Positions 22,573 through 33,575 of a DNA stretch of 64,000 nt are shown here, one piece after another. The translations under genes were made by a program, and so were the position numbers. Within the stretch, counting starts at the first letter, position 1, and each line of letters starts with the position of its first letter. The notes under the pieces are model-generated. The model was not told the DNA's origin. It worked only from the letters and a program-made list of their open reading frames with translations, and made no database searches. The DNA lies in the NCBI GenBank assembly GCA_029959085.1, contig JARWIR010000010.1:35084731-35148730 (forward strand), read 5' to 3'. The stretch is from Nemophila menziesii (taxonomy: Eukaryota; Streptophyta; Magnoliopsida; Boraginales; Hydrophyllaceae).

Positions 22573-23908
22573 ACTCCTCTCAACACCATACTTTTTGTAT
22601 TTTGCCCTGGGTTGTTTAACCTTGTTGAAATGACTTATGCACCCCCTAGATTTCCTATTCTTCACCAACCCCTCATTCTCTTTTGAATCGATAAGGTTAA
22701 GGGCTTCCTTTGACTCAGTCTTATTAGATAGTGTTGTGAGGTTATGGGTTGGTCTTTGTTGAAGGTTAAGGTGAGTTTGACTTTGGTGTGTATTGGGTGG
22801 ATGAGTTCTTTTACAATAAAGGGCTTGGTGGAGGTTCATTTTTTATGGGTAGGGTGAGATGAAGTTTGTTGTGGTTAGTCAGAGTGACTGGATTATTTGA
22901 ACGGATGTCAGTGATTGGACGAGGGGTGGTTTCAAGGTCGGAGTTGGGGGTGAAGAACGTGTTGAGGTCCTCAAAGACATTGTTTGGGAAAACAAGATTA
23001 GGGTTTTTTCCGATGATGTAACATCGCCCAAATAATTCTCAAATGGAATGTTGCTAATACCCTTAGGTATAGGTGAAAGATTAATTAGTTCAGACTGGGG
23101 GAGGTCCGTCATTTTTAGTTCTAGATTTTTATTTTAAATTTTGTACCCGATGGTTTCTTTTACCATTGTCGTGTGTCTTTTGTCATCAAAAAGCTTTTCC
23201 ACATCTTATTTTGGCTCTGCAAACATCATTCCCTTCACCTCAATAAATCCATTCACCTCTTTGTTTTTTGTTGCGGTGAATATGAAGCTTTCATCTTTGT
23301 TTTCAAAATTCAAAAATCTTGCCTTAGTAGCAAGTCCTTGTATCGATGTCGAGTTGTTCCCCGAGTTATTGTTTGCGTTTTGATTTGCTTGACTCGTCTT
23401 CGTCTCCTTAATTCCAATGTTTAAAGAAATTTTATTTTTGCCTTTCCCCCTCGATTGAAGTTTGAAGACTTTTCAGAGATGGTTCTAGTTGAAATTTTGA
23501 TCCAAATTTCGAGTTTAGGGAAGATTTTTTCCATTGATTTGCAATCTCTTTCTTCGTGGTCAAAGAATCAACAACCATAACAAACTTTGACCAAGTTTTC
23601 GAATTTGAATTTTACCCATGTTGGTTTTGTTGTGTTTTCCTAGAATTGAATCCTAAAAAGATGGGCATTGTTAAGCTCCAGTCCACGTGAATTCATGTAA
23701 TGGTATGTTTATTTATTAGCTTTTCCTGCAGGTAGTATGATCTTGTGAACTTTTCCTATTAGTTTATAGAAATAATTGATGCACTTTTCATTTAACAAGC
23801 TTCGCGACAATCCAGATATTTGGATTCAAACAGTAGTATAATGTACTTGTTTGTCAGCCTTTTTCCTGGGGTATTGAGTGCTAAGTGTTTGTGCATGAGA
23901 TTCCATGG

Positions 23909-23913
23909 GCGTT
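23909..23913. repeat. Target-site duplication, left copy (GCGTT)
   Basis: Matches 36748-36752 exactly, directly outside the two LTRs. Confidence 0.9.
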
Positions 23914-24465
23914 TGATGTCTCCTTAATTGTTCTTATTTTCGACCCTTAGTAGACATCATTTTTTGTGTTTATTCAGTTATTTTGATAGACTTTTGGACT
24001 AAATATGCAATAATATGATTTTCCTCTTTTATTTCTAGCATTTTTTATTTATTAAACTTTTGCGCGTAATATTGGTATTTTTAGTGAAAAGTTTACAGGT
24101 TTTGGATGTTATTTAGAAGAGGAATCCGAGAAGAGAGTCAAAGATCGTGATATGGAGTCAAGACTTGAAGATAAATCCCGAAAGAATTGTTTTTAGAGCT
24201 GAAAATCTGTTTTCCAGGCCATAGATTTCTGATTTCAAGGCGCTTAAGAGATGATTTAGCCGCTGACCTTTGAAGAGAAAACATTCCTTATCGAGTTACG
24301 GAACTTTAGCAACTGGAATCAAGTCAATCGGAGTCATAACGAAGCGGGAAAAGCCGTTTTAGTGAAGGTGTATCAACAGTTACGGGATTTTGGGCTTAGA
24401 AATTGTGTTTGGACATTTAATTAGTGTTTTATTATTAGGTCCAAGCCCTAATCCGTTTTTACACT

Positions 24466-24472
24466 TATAAAA
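24466..24472 (+). promoter_or_regulatory. LTR TATA box
   Basis: TATAAAA in the context CACTTATAAAAGGAG, repeated at 35732-35738 in the 3' LTR. Confidence 0.75.
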
Positions 24473-24899
24473 GGAGTCTTTGACTTCTATTTTCAAAAAA
24501 ATACACATTCCACAAGATTAAACACCAGAGAGAAGCAACAGAAGGAAGAAAGAAGAAACTGCAAGAGCTGGAGAGGTCTATATCTCCGTTCTCAGTCATT
24601 CCTATTCCGGAAATTAGGTTTCTTTTATCTTTAATTTTGTAAACAATATGAATTCCCTTTTATTTAATTTAGTTTTATTTTTAATTAGCATGAGCTAAAT
24701 ACATTTTAGTGCTTGAGAATGCTCTATGGGTAATTCCAAATCTTATTGAATTTCATATGTTGAATTTGGGTTTCTGTTAAATTAAATTAGATTGTGTCTT
24801 TTACTCTTTTCGATAAATTGAGAATATTTACTGTTTTTAGAGTCATGAACTAGGAACAGGTGTTAGTATCTAAGCTATTCCAATTAGTGGCGATTGGAT

Positions 24900-25090
24900 C
24901 ATCTTGACGGAGGGTTTAGGTACAGAACCATTTATTCAATCTAGAATAGAAGCTATTGATTCTGACGAACTTAGCTAATTCTAGGGCCAATGAGGTAATT
25001 AAACTTAAACATCTAAAAGTGGATCATATTTACCCTGACGGGACTAGTGACACTCTAGGATAGCCTTATAGTCCACCCTGACGGGGGTAT
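24900..25090 (+). repeat. CCTGACGGG motifs in U5
   Basis: Variants TCTTGACGGAGGG (about 24902), CTGACGAACT (24971), ACCCTGACGGGAC (25032) and ACCCTGACGGGGG (25076) stand at irregular 40-70 base steps. The same set is present in the 3' LTR (36167-36350) and the A-type solo LTR (45052-45230). Confidence 0.65.
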
Positions 25091-25485
25091 AAGGAATTTA
25101 GAATCCCGACCATTGTAATTGACCAATTTAACCCTTAAACAGCATAAGTTACGAAATAGGATTAGGAAGACCCCTTGCGTTCTCAAGTGCTATCTTCTCA
25201 TACTTGCGTTTCACATTTATTTACTTGCGTCTTAGCTTTCAATTGCATTTTCCATTTAGTCTTTTATTACTTAGCATTAATACAAAAAAACCAATCAAAC
25301 ATATTACTTTTATTTGCTTTCATAAGTGCAATCACTCATTAATCGATAAACATTGTAGTCAACCATCCCGTCCTTGGAACGAATCTGTATTATCACTATT
25401 ATTACTTGGGACAACCGTACACTTGCAGTTGTGGTTCGATTACATTAGCATTTATTTTAGAACACACAAAGGACCACCAAGTTTT

Positions 25486-25503
25486 TGGCGCCGCTGCCGG
25501 GGA
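25486..25503 (+). promoter_or_regulatory. Primer-binding site (tRNA-Asp)
   Basis: TGGCGCCGCTGCCGGGGA lies six bases after the LTR and is complementary to the 3' end of plant tRNA-Asp (with one C/T difference from the common form). This PBS is typical of Athila elements. Confidence 0.85.
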
Positions 25504-25613
25504 CGGTAGCGAGTGACCACGGTGTTTATTCCTTTAGTGATAGTTGCATTTATTTTTATCTCAGTTTTACGCTTTTTGTTTGTTCATCTTTTTCAGGTTT
25601 TTAGGTTTGGTGT

Positions 25614-26468
25614 ATGCGAAGGAGACTCTTTAAGGATCTAGAGCCAACACCTCCGATCCTTAGTAATCCAGAATCATTAATCAGACTTGCTAACAAGAGA
25701 AGGAGAGAACAAGAAGCTTTAGAAGTAGAAGAATTAATTAACAGAATGGAGGATATCAATATTCAGAACCAACAAAATAACGGACAAGGCCAGCTAGACG
25801 CAAATGGCCAACCTTTAGCGCCACCAGGAATTATTCCTCCAATTCCGCCACTAATTCCTAATCCTCAAGTTCAGATAGTGATGAATCAAGATCCATGGTT
25901 TCTTAATGGTCCGCCAGAAGCTCCATTTCGTGCTCCTGCTCTAGGAGTAGGTGCTCCAGATATCAATGTTCCAAGGTTTCGTCCAGATTCGGGTATGTTA
26001 GCGCAATTCCAAAATTTTGGAAATTTTCGTGGTAGACCAGGAGAAGATCCTATCCGAGCTGTACAAAAATTCAAGCAGATATGTGATTCTGACATCACAC
26101 AAGGGGTTTCAAGAGAACAACTGTATTATGCTGCGTTTCGATTTTTTGTCATTGATGGAGCAAATGAATGGCACGATACACAAGATCCTACGAAGATAAC
26201 AAACTGGGACCAATTAGAAACTGCTTTCTTTGACAGGTATTACCCAAGTAACATGAGGTTAGATGATCAACTCGAGTTAACACATTTCCGTCAAGAGTAT
26301 GATGAAACTTTGGGAAAAAGCTGGACAAGATTTCAGATGTGTTTACGAAGGGTTCCCGATCATGGCTTTACAGAACAACAACAACTAAAAATATTTTACA
26401 AAGGCCTTGATGGGACTTCAAGAGAGAAATTGGATTTGTTATGTGGTGCGGGATTTCTTCAAGTTTAA
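25614..26468 (+). pseudogene. Gag N-terminal part of element A
   Basis: 284 codons from an ATG 110 bases after the PBS. A charged N terminus, a Pro-rich linker (residues about 65-88) and the retrotransposon gag domain (about 140-250; REQLYYAAFRFF, ANEWHDTQDP, WDQLETAFFDRYYP, ETLGKSWTRFQ, YKGLDG) form the particle protein. It ends at TAA (26466-26468), after which the same reading frame continues with gag text, so the stop is a mutation in an originally longer gag-pol frame. Confidence 0.85.
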
Positions 26469-26489
26469 CCCGTTCATGCTAAAATCATT

Positions 26490-29105
26490 TTGGAAAGAAC
26501 AGTTAAGAATGAGGTTGGGTGGACTTCGGTAAGAACCCCAGTTAAAGGAGTGAATAATGTTAATATCGAAGAAAAATTTGCTACGCTTGAGAAGAAGATT
26601 CAAACTACTATAGAGCAAAAATTGAAACAGCTTACACTAGCTGAAAAAGAGGGATTTTCGGGTAAGAAAGTAGTTGTGCAAGCTGCACAGGAGGTTTATA
26701 TGTGTTCGATTTGCCGGGTAGATGATCATGATGAGGAAAATTGTCCGAATAACCAAGAGCCTGTGATGTTTGTGTCCAAAAGAGGTAACTTTAATTCGAG
26801 TGGTAATGGATATCAGACTAACAGAAACCATCCTGGGTTTCAATATTCGAATCCTAATGGGGCAGCAAATCCTACATATGCGTATCAGCCGCGTCCCCAA
26901 GGTAACAACTACAATCCAAGACCACACAACAATTATCAAGGAGGACAGAATCAGGGTAATTATGTGCAAAGACAAGCTCCTCAAAATACTTACGATGAAA
27001 CCATGAACCAAAAAGCCTTGCCTGCCCATCCACAAGAAGGAGTAGTTACCCTTCAGAAAACCGTTGAAAGTTTAATTGCTCTTCAGACACAAGCTATGGA
27101 ACGTCAACAAGCGTCTGAAGCAAATATGAAATTAATACAGAATCAAATGGAGCAATTTGCAAAACAGCTTAATCAGCATCCACAAGGGCAACTCCCTAGT
27201 GACACAGAAAATCCAAGACAACATGAAGATTGCAAAGCTGTTACGCTAAGAAGTGGTAAGAACCTCCCTCCACCTCCTTTTCCCGTTATGAAAGAGAAAG
27301 AAGTTACAAGAAAAGAAAAGGAAGTGGGTGAGAAAGAAAAAGAGAAAGATGTTGAGATTGAAGAAATAGAAAGACCAATTGAAGATCCAAAGAAAAAAGA
27401 TTATATTGTTAGTAATCGCCCTCCACCACCGTTTCCGTCTCGAGTTCAGAAAAAGGGTGATTTGGCCGAGTTTTCGAAATTCTTTAATAGAGTGAAGGGC
27501 CTAAGTATTAATATTCCGTTACTAGAGGCTATTCGAGATATTCCTAAGTACACGAAGTTTCTGAAGAGGGCCCTCACTAACAAAAGACCTTATTGTGATA
27601 ATGAGATGATTGGCCTGCCTGAAGAGTATAGTGCGATTTGTCAGAGTAAATTACCTCCAAATTTAGTTGATCCGGGGAGTTTTACTATTCCGATATCGAT
27701 TGGAGAAGAATGGAAAGGAAAAGCGCTATGCGATTTGGGTGCAAGCATCAATTTGATGCCCAAATCGATCTTTGATAAGCTAAAAATTGGGAAAGCAAGA
27801 CCTACTTCTATGGTTATGCAAATGGCGGACAAGTCTCTTGCACATCCAGAAGGCCGGATTGAGGATGTCCTCGTTAAGGCAGGTACACTTATATTTCCCG
27901 TTGATTTCGTTATACTTGAATACGACGCGGATAGAAATGTCCCCATTATTTTGGGAAGACCATTTCTAGCCACGGGGCGTACTTTGATTGATGTAGAGAA
28001 TGGCGAATTAACGATGAGAATTCAAGATGAGGAAGTCAAATTCAAAGTATTTCGAGCTATGAAATTCCCAGATTCTCAGGAAGATTGCTTCAGAATGGAT
28101 GTAGTTGAGCAAGCATCGCAAGAGGTATTTAATTGTTTAAATTTTGATGATATCTTGCAGGCCTCTTTGACATTAGATTCACCTGAGATGATGGAAGAGC
28201 TTGCCGAAACAGTGGCAACTCTAAATTCTGAAAATCCGAAGTATAGGCGTCTAGCCTATGAACCTGTGAGAGAACCGGGGGAGATTATTCCTAAAAAGAA
28301 GCCTTCAATTGAATCTCCTCCGGAATTGGAAGAAAAGCCCTTGCCAGCACACTTGAGGTATGCATATTTAGGTACTAATGAAACTCTACCTGTTATTGTT
28401 TCAGCTAATTTAACAGGTCCTCAAGAAGATAAACTGTTGCGTGTGTTGAGAGCCAACAAAGAAGCAATAGGTTGGACAATTGCTGATATCAAAGGCATTA
28501 GTCCCTCCTATTTTCAACACAAAATCATACTTGAAGATGACAATGCACGCTCAGTTGAAGGTCAAAGAAGATTAATGCCTGTTATAAAGGATGTAGTGAA
28601 GAAAGAGGTGATCAAGCTTTTAGATGCGGGGATTATTTATCCCATTTCGAGTAGTGAATGGGTGAGTCCAGTTCAGTGTGTACCGAAGAAACGGGGAATG
28701 ACAACAGTTCTTAATGATAAAAATGAAGCGATTCCTTCGAGAACGGTAGTTGGTTGGAGAGTTTGCATGGATTACAGAAAGCTGAACAAAGCCACCAGAA
28801 AAGATCATTTCCCTTTGCCCTTCATTGATCAAATGTTAGATAAATTAGCCGGAAGTAAATACTACTGTTTCTTGGATGGTTATTCTGGGTATAATCAAAT
28901 TTACGTGGCTCCGGAAGATCAACATAAAACAACATTTACATGCCCCTTTGGTACTTTTGCATATCGCAGAATGCCATTTGGGTTGTGTAATGCTCCTGCT
29001 ACCTTTCAGAGATGTATGATGGCCATCTTCTGGGATATGATCGATAACTTTCTTGAAGTGTTTATGGACGATTTCTCCGTATTTGGTGATGACTTTGATA
29101 AATGA
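26490..29105 (+). pseudogene. Gag C-terminus, protease and reverse transcriptase of element A
   Basis: 871 open codons in the same frame as gag. Zinc knuckle CSICRVDDHDEENC (residues 72-85), Asn/Gln-rich linker, the Athila signature RPPPPFPSRVQKKG, protease with CDLGASINLMP (Asp at about 415; DLGA rather than the usual DTGA) and ILGRPFLATG, then RT: WVSPVQCVPKK, WRVCMDYRKLNKAT, CPFGTFAYRRMPFGL, and the active site FMDD at about 858. A TGA at 29103-29105 ends it inside RT. The 26490 ATG is merely the first Met after the stop. Confidence 0.9.
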
Positions 29106-29940
29106 TCAGATAATTTGGAGAAAGTGTTAATCAGATGCAAGGAAACATATTTGGTTTTAAATTAGGAGAAGTGTCATTTCATGGTTCGTGAAGGTATTGT
29201 TCTAGGTCACAAAGTTTCAAGTGCTGGATTAGAGGTCGATAGAGCAAAAATAGAGGCAATCAAAACTCTTCCCCCTCCTGTTTCTGTTAAAGGGGTAAGA
29301 AGTTTTCTTGGCCATGCTGGCTTTTATAGGCGATTTATTAAATTGCTAAACCGTTATGCAACTTACTCGAAAAGGATTCCAAATTCCTTTTTGATGAAGC
29401 TTGTTTAGCGGCATTCAAAGCAATTAAAGAAAAGCTCATTTCTGCTTCTATAGTATTACCTCCATATTGGAATTTACCGTTTGAGGTTATGTGTGATGCG
29501 AGTGATTTATGTATGGGAGCTGTATTAGGATAGAGAAAAGAGAAAGTTTTTCATTCGATTTACTATGCTAGTAAAACTTTTAATGGTGCTCAAGTTAATT
29601 ATACAGTTACAGAAAAGGAGTTGCTAGCTGTTGTGTATTCATTCGATAAATTTCGCTCTTATCTTCTTGGAGCGAAAGTTATTGTTTATACAGATCATTC
29701 AGCAATTCGATATCTTATGGAGAAGAAGGATGCTAAACCAAGGTTAATTAGATGGGTTATATTGCTTCAAGAGTTCGATTTAGAGATCAAGGATAGAAAA
29801 GGGTGTGAGAATCAGGTTGCAGATCATCTATCGCGTCTTGAAGGCTCAGAATTGAATAGTGGTACTGAAGCTGTTAGAGAAGAATTTCCTGATGAGAGAT
29901 TATTTGTTGTTCGTGATTATGAAGCTCCTTGATATGCAGA
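29106..29940 (+). pseudogene. RT thumb and RNase H of element A (broken)
   Basis: Continues from the RT: KCHFMVREGIVLGHKVS, SFLGHAGFYRRF, then a small deletion shifts the frame near 29345. RNase H follows: [66 protein letters not shown]. Stops are at 29163-29165, 29531-29533 and 29930-29932. RNase H active-site residues appear kept. Confidence 0.88.
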
Positions 29941-29944
29941 TATT

Positions 29945-31234
29945 GTGAATTTAGTGGTAAGTGGTTCTTTTCCTGAAGGTTCAACTTATCAAGAGAGAAA
30001 ACGATTAGCTCACCGTGTAAGACAATTCTTTTGGGAAGATCCTTTCCTCTACAAAGTGTGTGCTGATCAAATGGTAAGAAGATGTGTAGCCAAGGAAGAG
30101 ATTGAGGCGATTATAGCTGGTTGTCACGATTCACCTTATGGTGGACATTTTAAAGGAGATCGAACTGCTGCTAAGGTATTACAGTCTGGTTTTTATTGGC
30201 CTTCTATTATAAAAGATTGTCATGAATATGCTAAAAGATGTGAAAGATGTCAATTTACCGGAAACATATCCAAGAGGGATGAGATGCCACGTAATAATGT
30301 GTTAGAAGTTGAAATATTCGATGTTTGGGGTATAGACTTTATGGGTCCTTTCGTTCCTTCAAATGGTAACCTCTACATCTTATTAGCTGTTGATTACGTG
30401 TCTAAGTGGGTAGAAGCGGTAGCTTCACCAACTAATGATTCACGAGTGGTGATTAAGTTCTTGAAATCGTATATTTTCACTAGACATGGCACTCCAAGGG
30501 TAATTATTAGCGATGGAGGTACTCATTTCGTTAATAAGTATTTGAAGACTGTCTTAGAGAAATATGGGGTAAGACATCGTCTATCTACTGCTTATCATCC
30601 ACAAGCCAATAGTCAAGCCGAAGTCTCAAATCGTGAGGTAAAATCTATCTTAGAGAAAACCGTTGGTCCTACTAGAAAGGATTGGTCAATGAAATTAGAT
30701 GATGCACTATGGGCTTATCGAACTGCATTTAAAACTCCATTTGGTGCATCTCCGTATCGAATGGTATATGGTAAGGCTTGTCACTTACCTCTTGAGCTAG
30801 AAATGGGTGCATATTGGGCTATTGCGAAATTAAACTTAGATCCTACTCTAGCTGGTCAGAATCGAATGATGAAACTTAATGAACTTGACGAATTTCGGTT
30901 ACATGCTTATGAAAACGCTAAACTTTACAAAGAAAATACCAAGAGATGGCATGATAATCGGATTCGAGAGAAGAACTTTGTGGTGGGACAAAGAGTGTTG
31001 AAATATAATTCGAAGTTCAGTAATTATCCGGGGAAATTAAGATCGAAATAGTCGGGTCCTTACATTGTGACAAAAGTTACACCTCATGGAGCTATAGAGA
31101 CAGAACATCCACTCGAAAACCGTACATTCATGGTGAACGGTCATCGTTTAAAGATATATCATGGAGGTGAAGACACCGATCGTGCGAAAGACCCACATCC
31201 CGGAGAGGTCATGTACCTCCTCGAAGCTCCTTAG
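29945..31234 (+). pseudogene. Integrase of element A
   Basis: HHCC zinc motif (HDSPYGGHF ... RCERC), catalytic core with Asp in WGIDFMGPF, Asp in IISDGGTHF and Glu in [12 protein letters not shown], then CHLPLELE and the C-terminal GPY/F module (SGPYIVTKV) after a TAG at 31049-31051. The frame then runs to a natural stop at 31232-31234. No chromodomain is seen, as expected of the Athila/Tat branch. Apart from the internal stop the integrase reads clean for 368 codons. Confidence 0.9.
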
Positions 31235-31241
31235 AAGCACG

Positions 31242-31275
31242 AGGTAACCCGTCGAGCTTAACGACGTTTAACAAA
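31242..31275 (+). other. Post-pol stem-loop of element A
   Basis: GAGGTAAC then CGTCG (31250-31254) / CGACG (31262-31266) with a 7-base loop, followed by TTTAACAAAAG. The same order (GAGGTAA, stem, GACGTTAAAyAAAAG) occurs after the coding remnant of elements B and C. Confidence 0.6.
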
Positions 31276-31439
31276 AGCCAATTTCTTGTATATTAGTTTA
31301 AGTATTTTAAGTTTCGTAGTGTACATTAGTTTAATTTTCGTTGAATTTAGTGTTTATTAGTAAGAAATGAGGAAGGGTGTTTGTTTGTGATGATTTCAGG
31401 GGTATAATGGTCATGAGTTTGGGGTCAAAACGATGAGAA

Positions 31440-31860
31440 AACGAAAAATTTGGAGTCCACAGCAGGTTTGACCGGCTAGCCGGCGAGCTGGCCGGCATAC
31501 CGGCCAAAAGAGCTGAAGGACCCCAACTCTCTGACCACTGCGTCAGCAAAGACGCAGCGTTGCTGCGTCACCATTTGCGCCAGCGAGAATCCACCGGCAT
31601 GCCGGTCAGATGACCGGCTATCCGGCCAAAGAAGTTGAAGGTTCTGGTCCTTGCGTCAGCAACGACGCAAGGTTGCTGCGTCTCGAAATGCGCCATCGAC
31701 ATGCCGCCGGCATGCCGGCGAATCCGCCGGCTAGCCAGCCAAGGAATTCAAAGTCTCTGATCACTGCTTCAGCAATGACGCAAGGCGCTTGCGTCTGAGG
31801 TAAAAAAAATCGAATATAGTAATTTTTTTCGCCGCCCTCGCGACCGGTATGCCGGCGAAC
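31440..31860 (+). repeat. GC-rich palindrome cluster in 113-bp repeats, element A
   Basis: Three units with a period of 113 bases (TGCGTCAG or TGCTTCAG starts at 31539, 31652, 31765). Each unit has CCGGCATGCCGG/CCGGCTAGCCGG-like palindromes and a stem-loop: CTGCGTC/GACGCAG in the first, TTGCGTC/GACGCAA in the second. A fourth partial set (CCGGTATGCCGG) is near 31841. The block is far more GC-rich than its surroundings and lies between pol and ORF3. Confidence 0.8.
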
Positions 31861-32240
31861 TGTTGCGAGAGGCGGTTTTGAGTTTATTAAACCTAGTTTT
31901 TGCCTCCTTTTCCAAGCCAACCTTCTATTCCGATTCCTTGCCTCCACCTACTCCGAAAATCATCAACAAACAGCTATAAAATCATCAAATCAAGCCTTCT
32001 TTCATCACAAAAACACACTATCAACTCATAGCTTCTCCAAAACATAACCAAATTTCATCTTTTCTTCAAAAAAAAAAATTCCCTCTTCTAACCTAGAAAT
32101 TAAACCCAATTCTTCCACAATCCCCTTCAATTAACCTTAACCCATCTCATATTCCACCATATTCTTCAAGTTTTAAGCCTCAAAACATCAAATTTCAAAG
32201 CTTTTCTCTATTTGAAGTTTTGAGTTTGGGGTAAAAAGAG

Positions 32241-33575
32241 ATGACTAACAGAACTGCTTCCATGTGTAACTATCGAAGAAACATACCAAGAAACAGGAAC
32301 ACTGTTGGAGCTAGCCCAGATCAAGCAATTGAGATTCCGGATTCGCGATCCAAAAAGACTGTACAAAATCCAATTGCTCCGAAACGAAAAGAAAATCCAA
32401 GTAAGGCTAATCCGAAAAAGAGTAGGTTAATTGATGAAAGTGATGAAGAAAGTGACGAAGAAGTTGAAGAAGAGATTGAAGAAGAAACAGAACAAGAAGT
32501 TCCCGAAGAACCCGTGCAACAACGAAAACCTCCGCGTAGGAAAACATGGGCTCAAAAGCCCAAGAGAGTCTTCATTCCATGGGATACTCAGGTTCGTGAT
32601 AGAATTCAATTTTTGAAGTTTGGTGAGGAGATGAATCTTCCAAAGGGTATTATGACTAGTGCTTATAAAGATTATGGTATTACTTGTGACAAATTGGGTT
32701 GGACGGAATTGAGAGAAAGGAAGCTTGAGTATATTCCTACCTTGGTGCGAAATTTTTATGAAGGAATCGCCTTCTCAAAAGAAGCAGTTGTAATTCGCAA
32801 AAAGGTAGTTCCTTTCTCCGTTGAGCTTATTCATAAATCATTGAAATTACCCAAATTTTCTGGAATATGTCCGTTTCAAGAATCTCTAAAAGAACCTTCG
32901 TTTGATTATGAATCCCTTTGGGGACAAGTGCTTGTTGATGGGGCCCGCCCAATTCCCGAAGTAGGGAGATATCCTGGACAGATGTATAGTAGTAATTTGT
33001 TACCATGTGCAAAGGTATGGTCCCGTTTCATAATCCCTACCTTCTTCGGAAATAAACATATATCAGAAGTGAAGAAGGAGCATCTTTTATTCATCAAGTG
33101 TATTATTGAGGAGAAACCTATGGATGTTGCTCGAGTTGTTTATGATACCATCATGGAGTTTGCTAGAATTCCCACTTCGCAACAAAATCTCAAATTTCCT
33201 TGTACCATCACTACTTTGTGCTTAGACGCAAAGGTTCCGCGTAAAGACGCAGAGATTGACCGTGTTGTAGTTGGTGAGAGTATGGGTATAGATTTGGTTC
33301 AGAATATTCATGATGAAATGTTAAGAGCAGTGAGAACTCCTAGAGCTCCTCCAAAGAAGAAGATGCATACTACTAACGAGTTGGAAGCTAAAGTGAAGGT
33401 GTTAGAAGAGAACCAAGTGAAGATGATTGCATCTTTGGGAAACGTTACAAAAGAGTTAGAACTTCTCCGAAACATGTCAATGGGGGTGAGCACAATTCAA
33501 CACGCCACCTATGGTTTACTTACGCGGGAGAAAGTTCATGGACGCAACACCGATAGCCAGCCACGCGCTGGTTAA
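32241..33575 (+). CDS. ORF3 of element A, putative plant transposon protein domain
   Basis: Intact 444-codon frame at the env-like position of Athila. Residues 48-61 form a basic cluster resembling a bipartite nuclear signal, 65-91 are almost all Glu/Asp, and 94-110 are basic again. From about 115 to 340 the pattern LGWTELRERKLEYIPTLVR, NFYEGI, VIRKKVVPFSVELIHKSL matches the 'putative plant transposon protein' type domain known from Athila third ORFs; function unknown. Residues about 372-415 look like a coiled coil. No signal peptide or membrane segment is visible, so the sequence does not support an envelope role. Notable for being open while gag-pol has six stops. Confidence 0.8.
   Translation: MTNRTASMCNYRRNIPRNRNTVGASPDQAIEIPDSRSKKTVQNPIAPKRKENPSKANPKKSRLIDESDEESDEEVEEEIEEETEQEVPEEPVQQRKPPRRKTWAQKPKRVFIPWDTQVRDRIQFLKFGEEMNLPKGIMTSAYKDYGITCDKLGWTELRERKLEYIPTLVRNFYEGIAFSKEAVVIRKKVVPFSVELIHKSLKLPKFSGICPFQESLKEPSFDYESLWGQVLVDGARPIPEVGRYPGQMYSSNLLPCAKVWSRFIIPTFFGNKHISEVKKEHLLFIKCIIEEKPMDVARVVYDTIMEFARIPTSQQNLKFPCTITTLCLDAKVPRKDAEIDRVVVGESMGIDLVQNIHDEMLRAVRTPRAPPKKKMHTTNELEAKVKVLEENQVKMIASLGNVTKELELLRNMSMGVSTIQHATYGLLTREKVHGRNTDSQPRAG

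Larger units (their letters stand above)
22362..23913 (-). pseudogene. LINE-1 first-ORF region with CCHC knuckle
   Basis: Minus-strand ORF1-type text. Near 23530-23620 it reads VKFKFENLVKVCYGC then FFDHEERDC, a CX2CX4HX4C knuckle with one codon of the spacer now a stop. The segment nearest 23913 reads FWNQRPWNL-like text that continues across the retrotransposon into 36748. The ORF piece 22327-22839 contains a 20-residue duplication (see repeat at 22441). Confidence 0.75.
23914..25479 (+). repeat. 5' LTR of element A
   Basis: 1566 bases, TG...CA. TATA box TATAAAA at 24466-24472; the following AAGAAGAAACTGC-type leader would be the R region. U5 contains repeated CCTGACGGG motifs. The near 5' end has an internal inverted repeat: TGATGTCTCC (23914) and TAGACATCA (23946). 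Confidence 0.9.

Noticed and set aside
22327..22839. 170-codon minus-strand ORF as a host gene
   Set aside because: It lies between LINE ORF1 and endonuclease text and is inflated by the 60-bp duplication; treated as part of LINE-1.
31610..31947. Two overlapping ORFs across the palindrome block of element A
   Set aside because: GC-rich repeats open frames by chance; composition follows the 113-bp repeats and no domain is seen.
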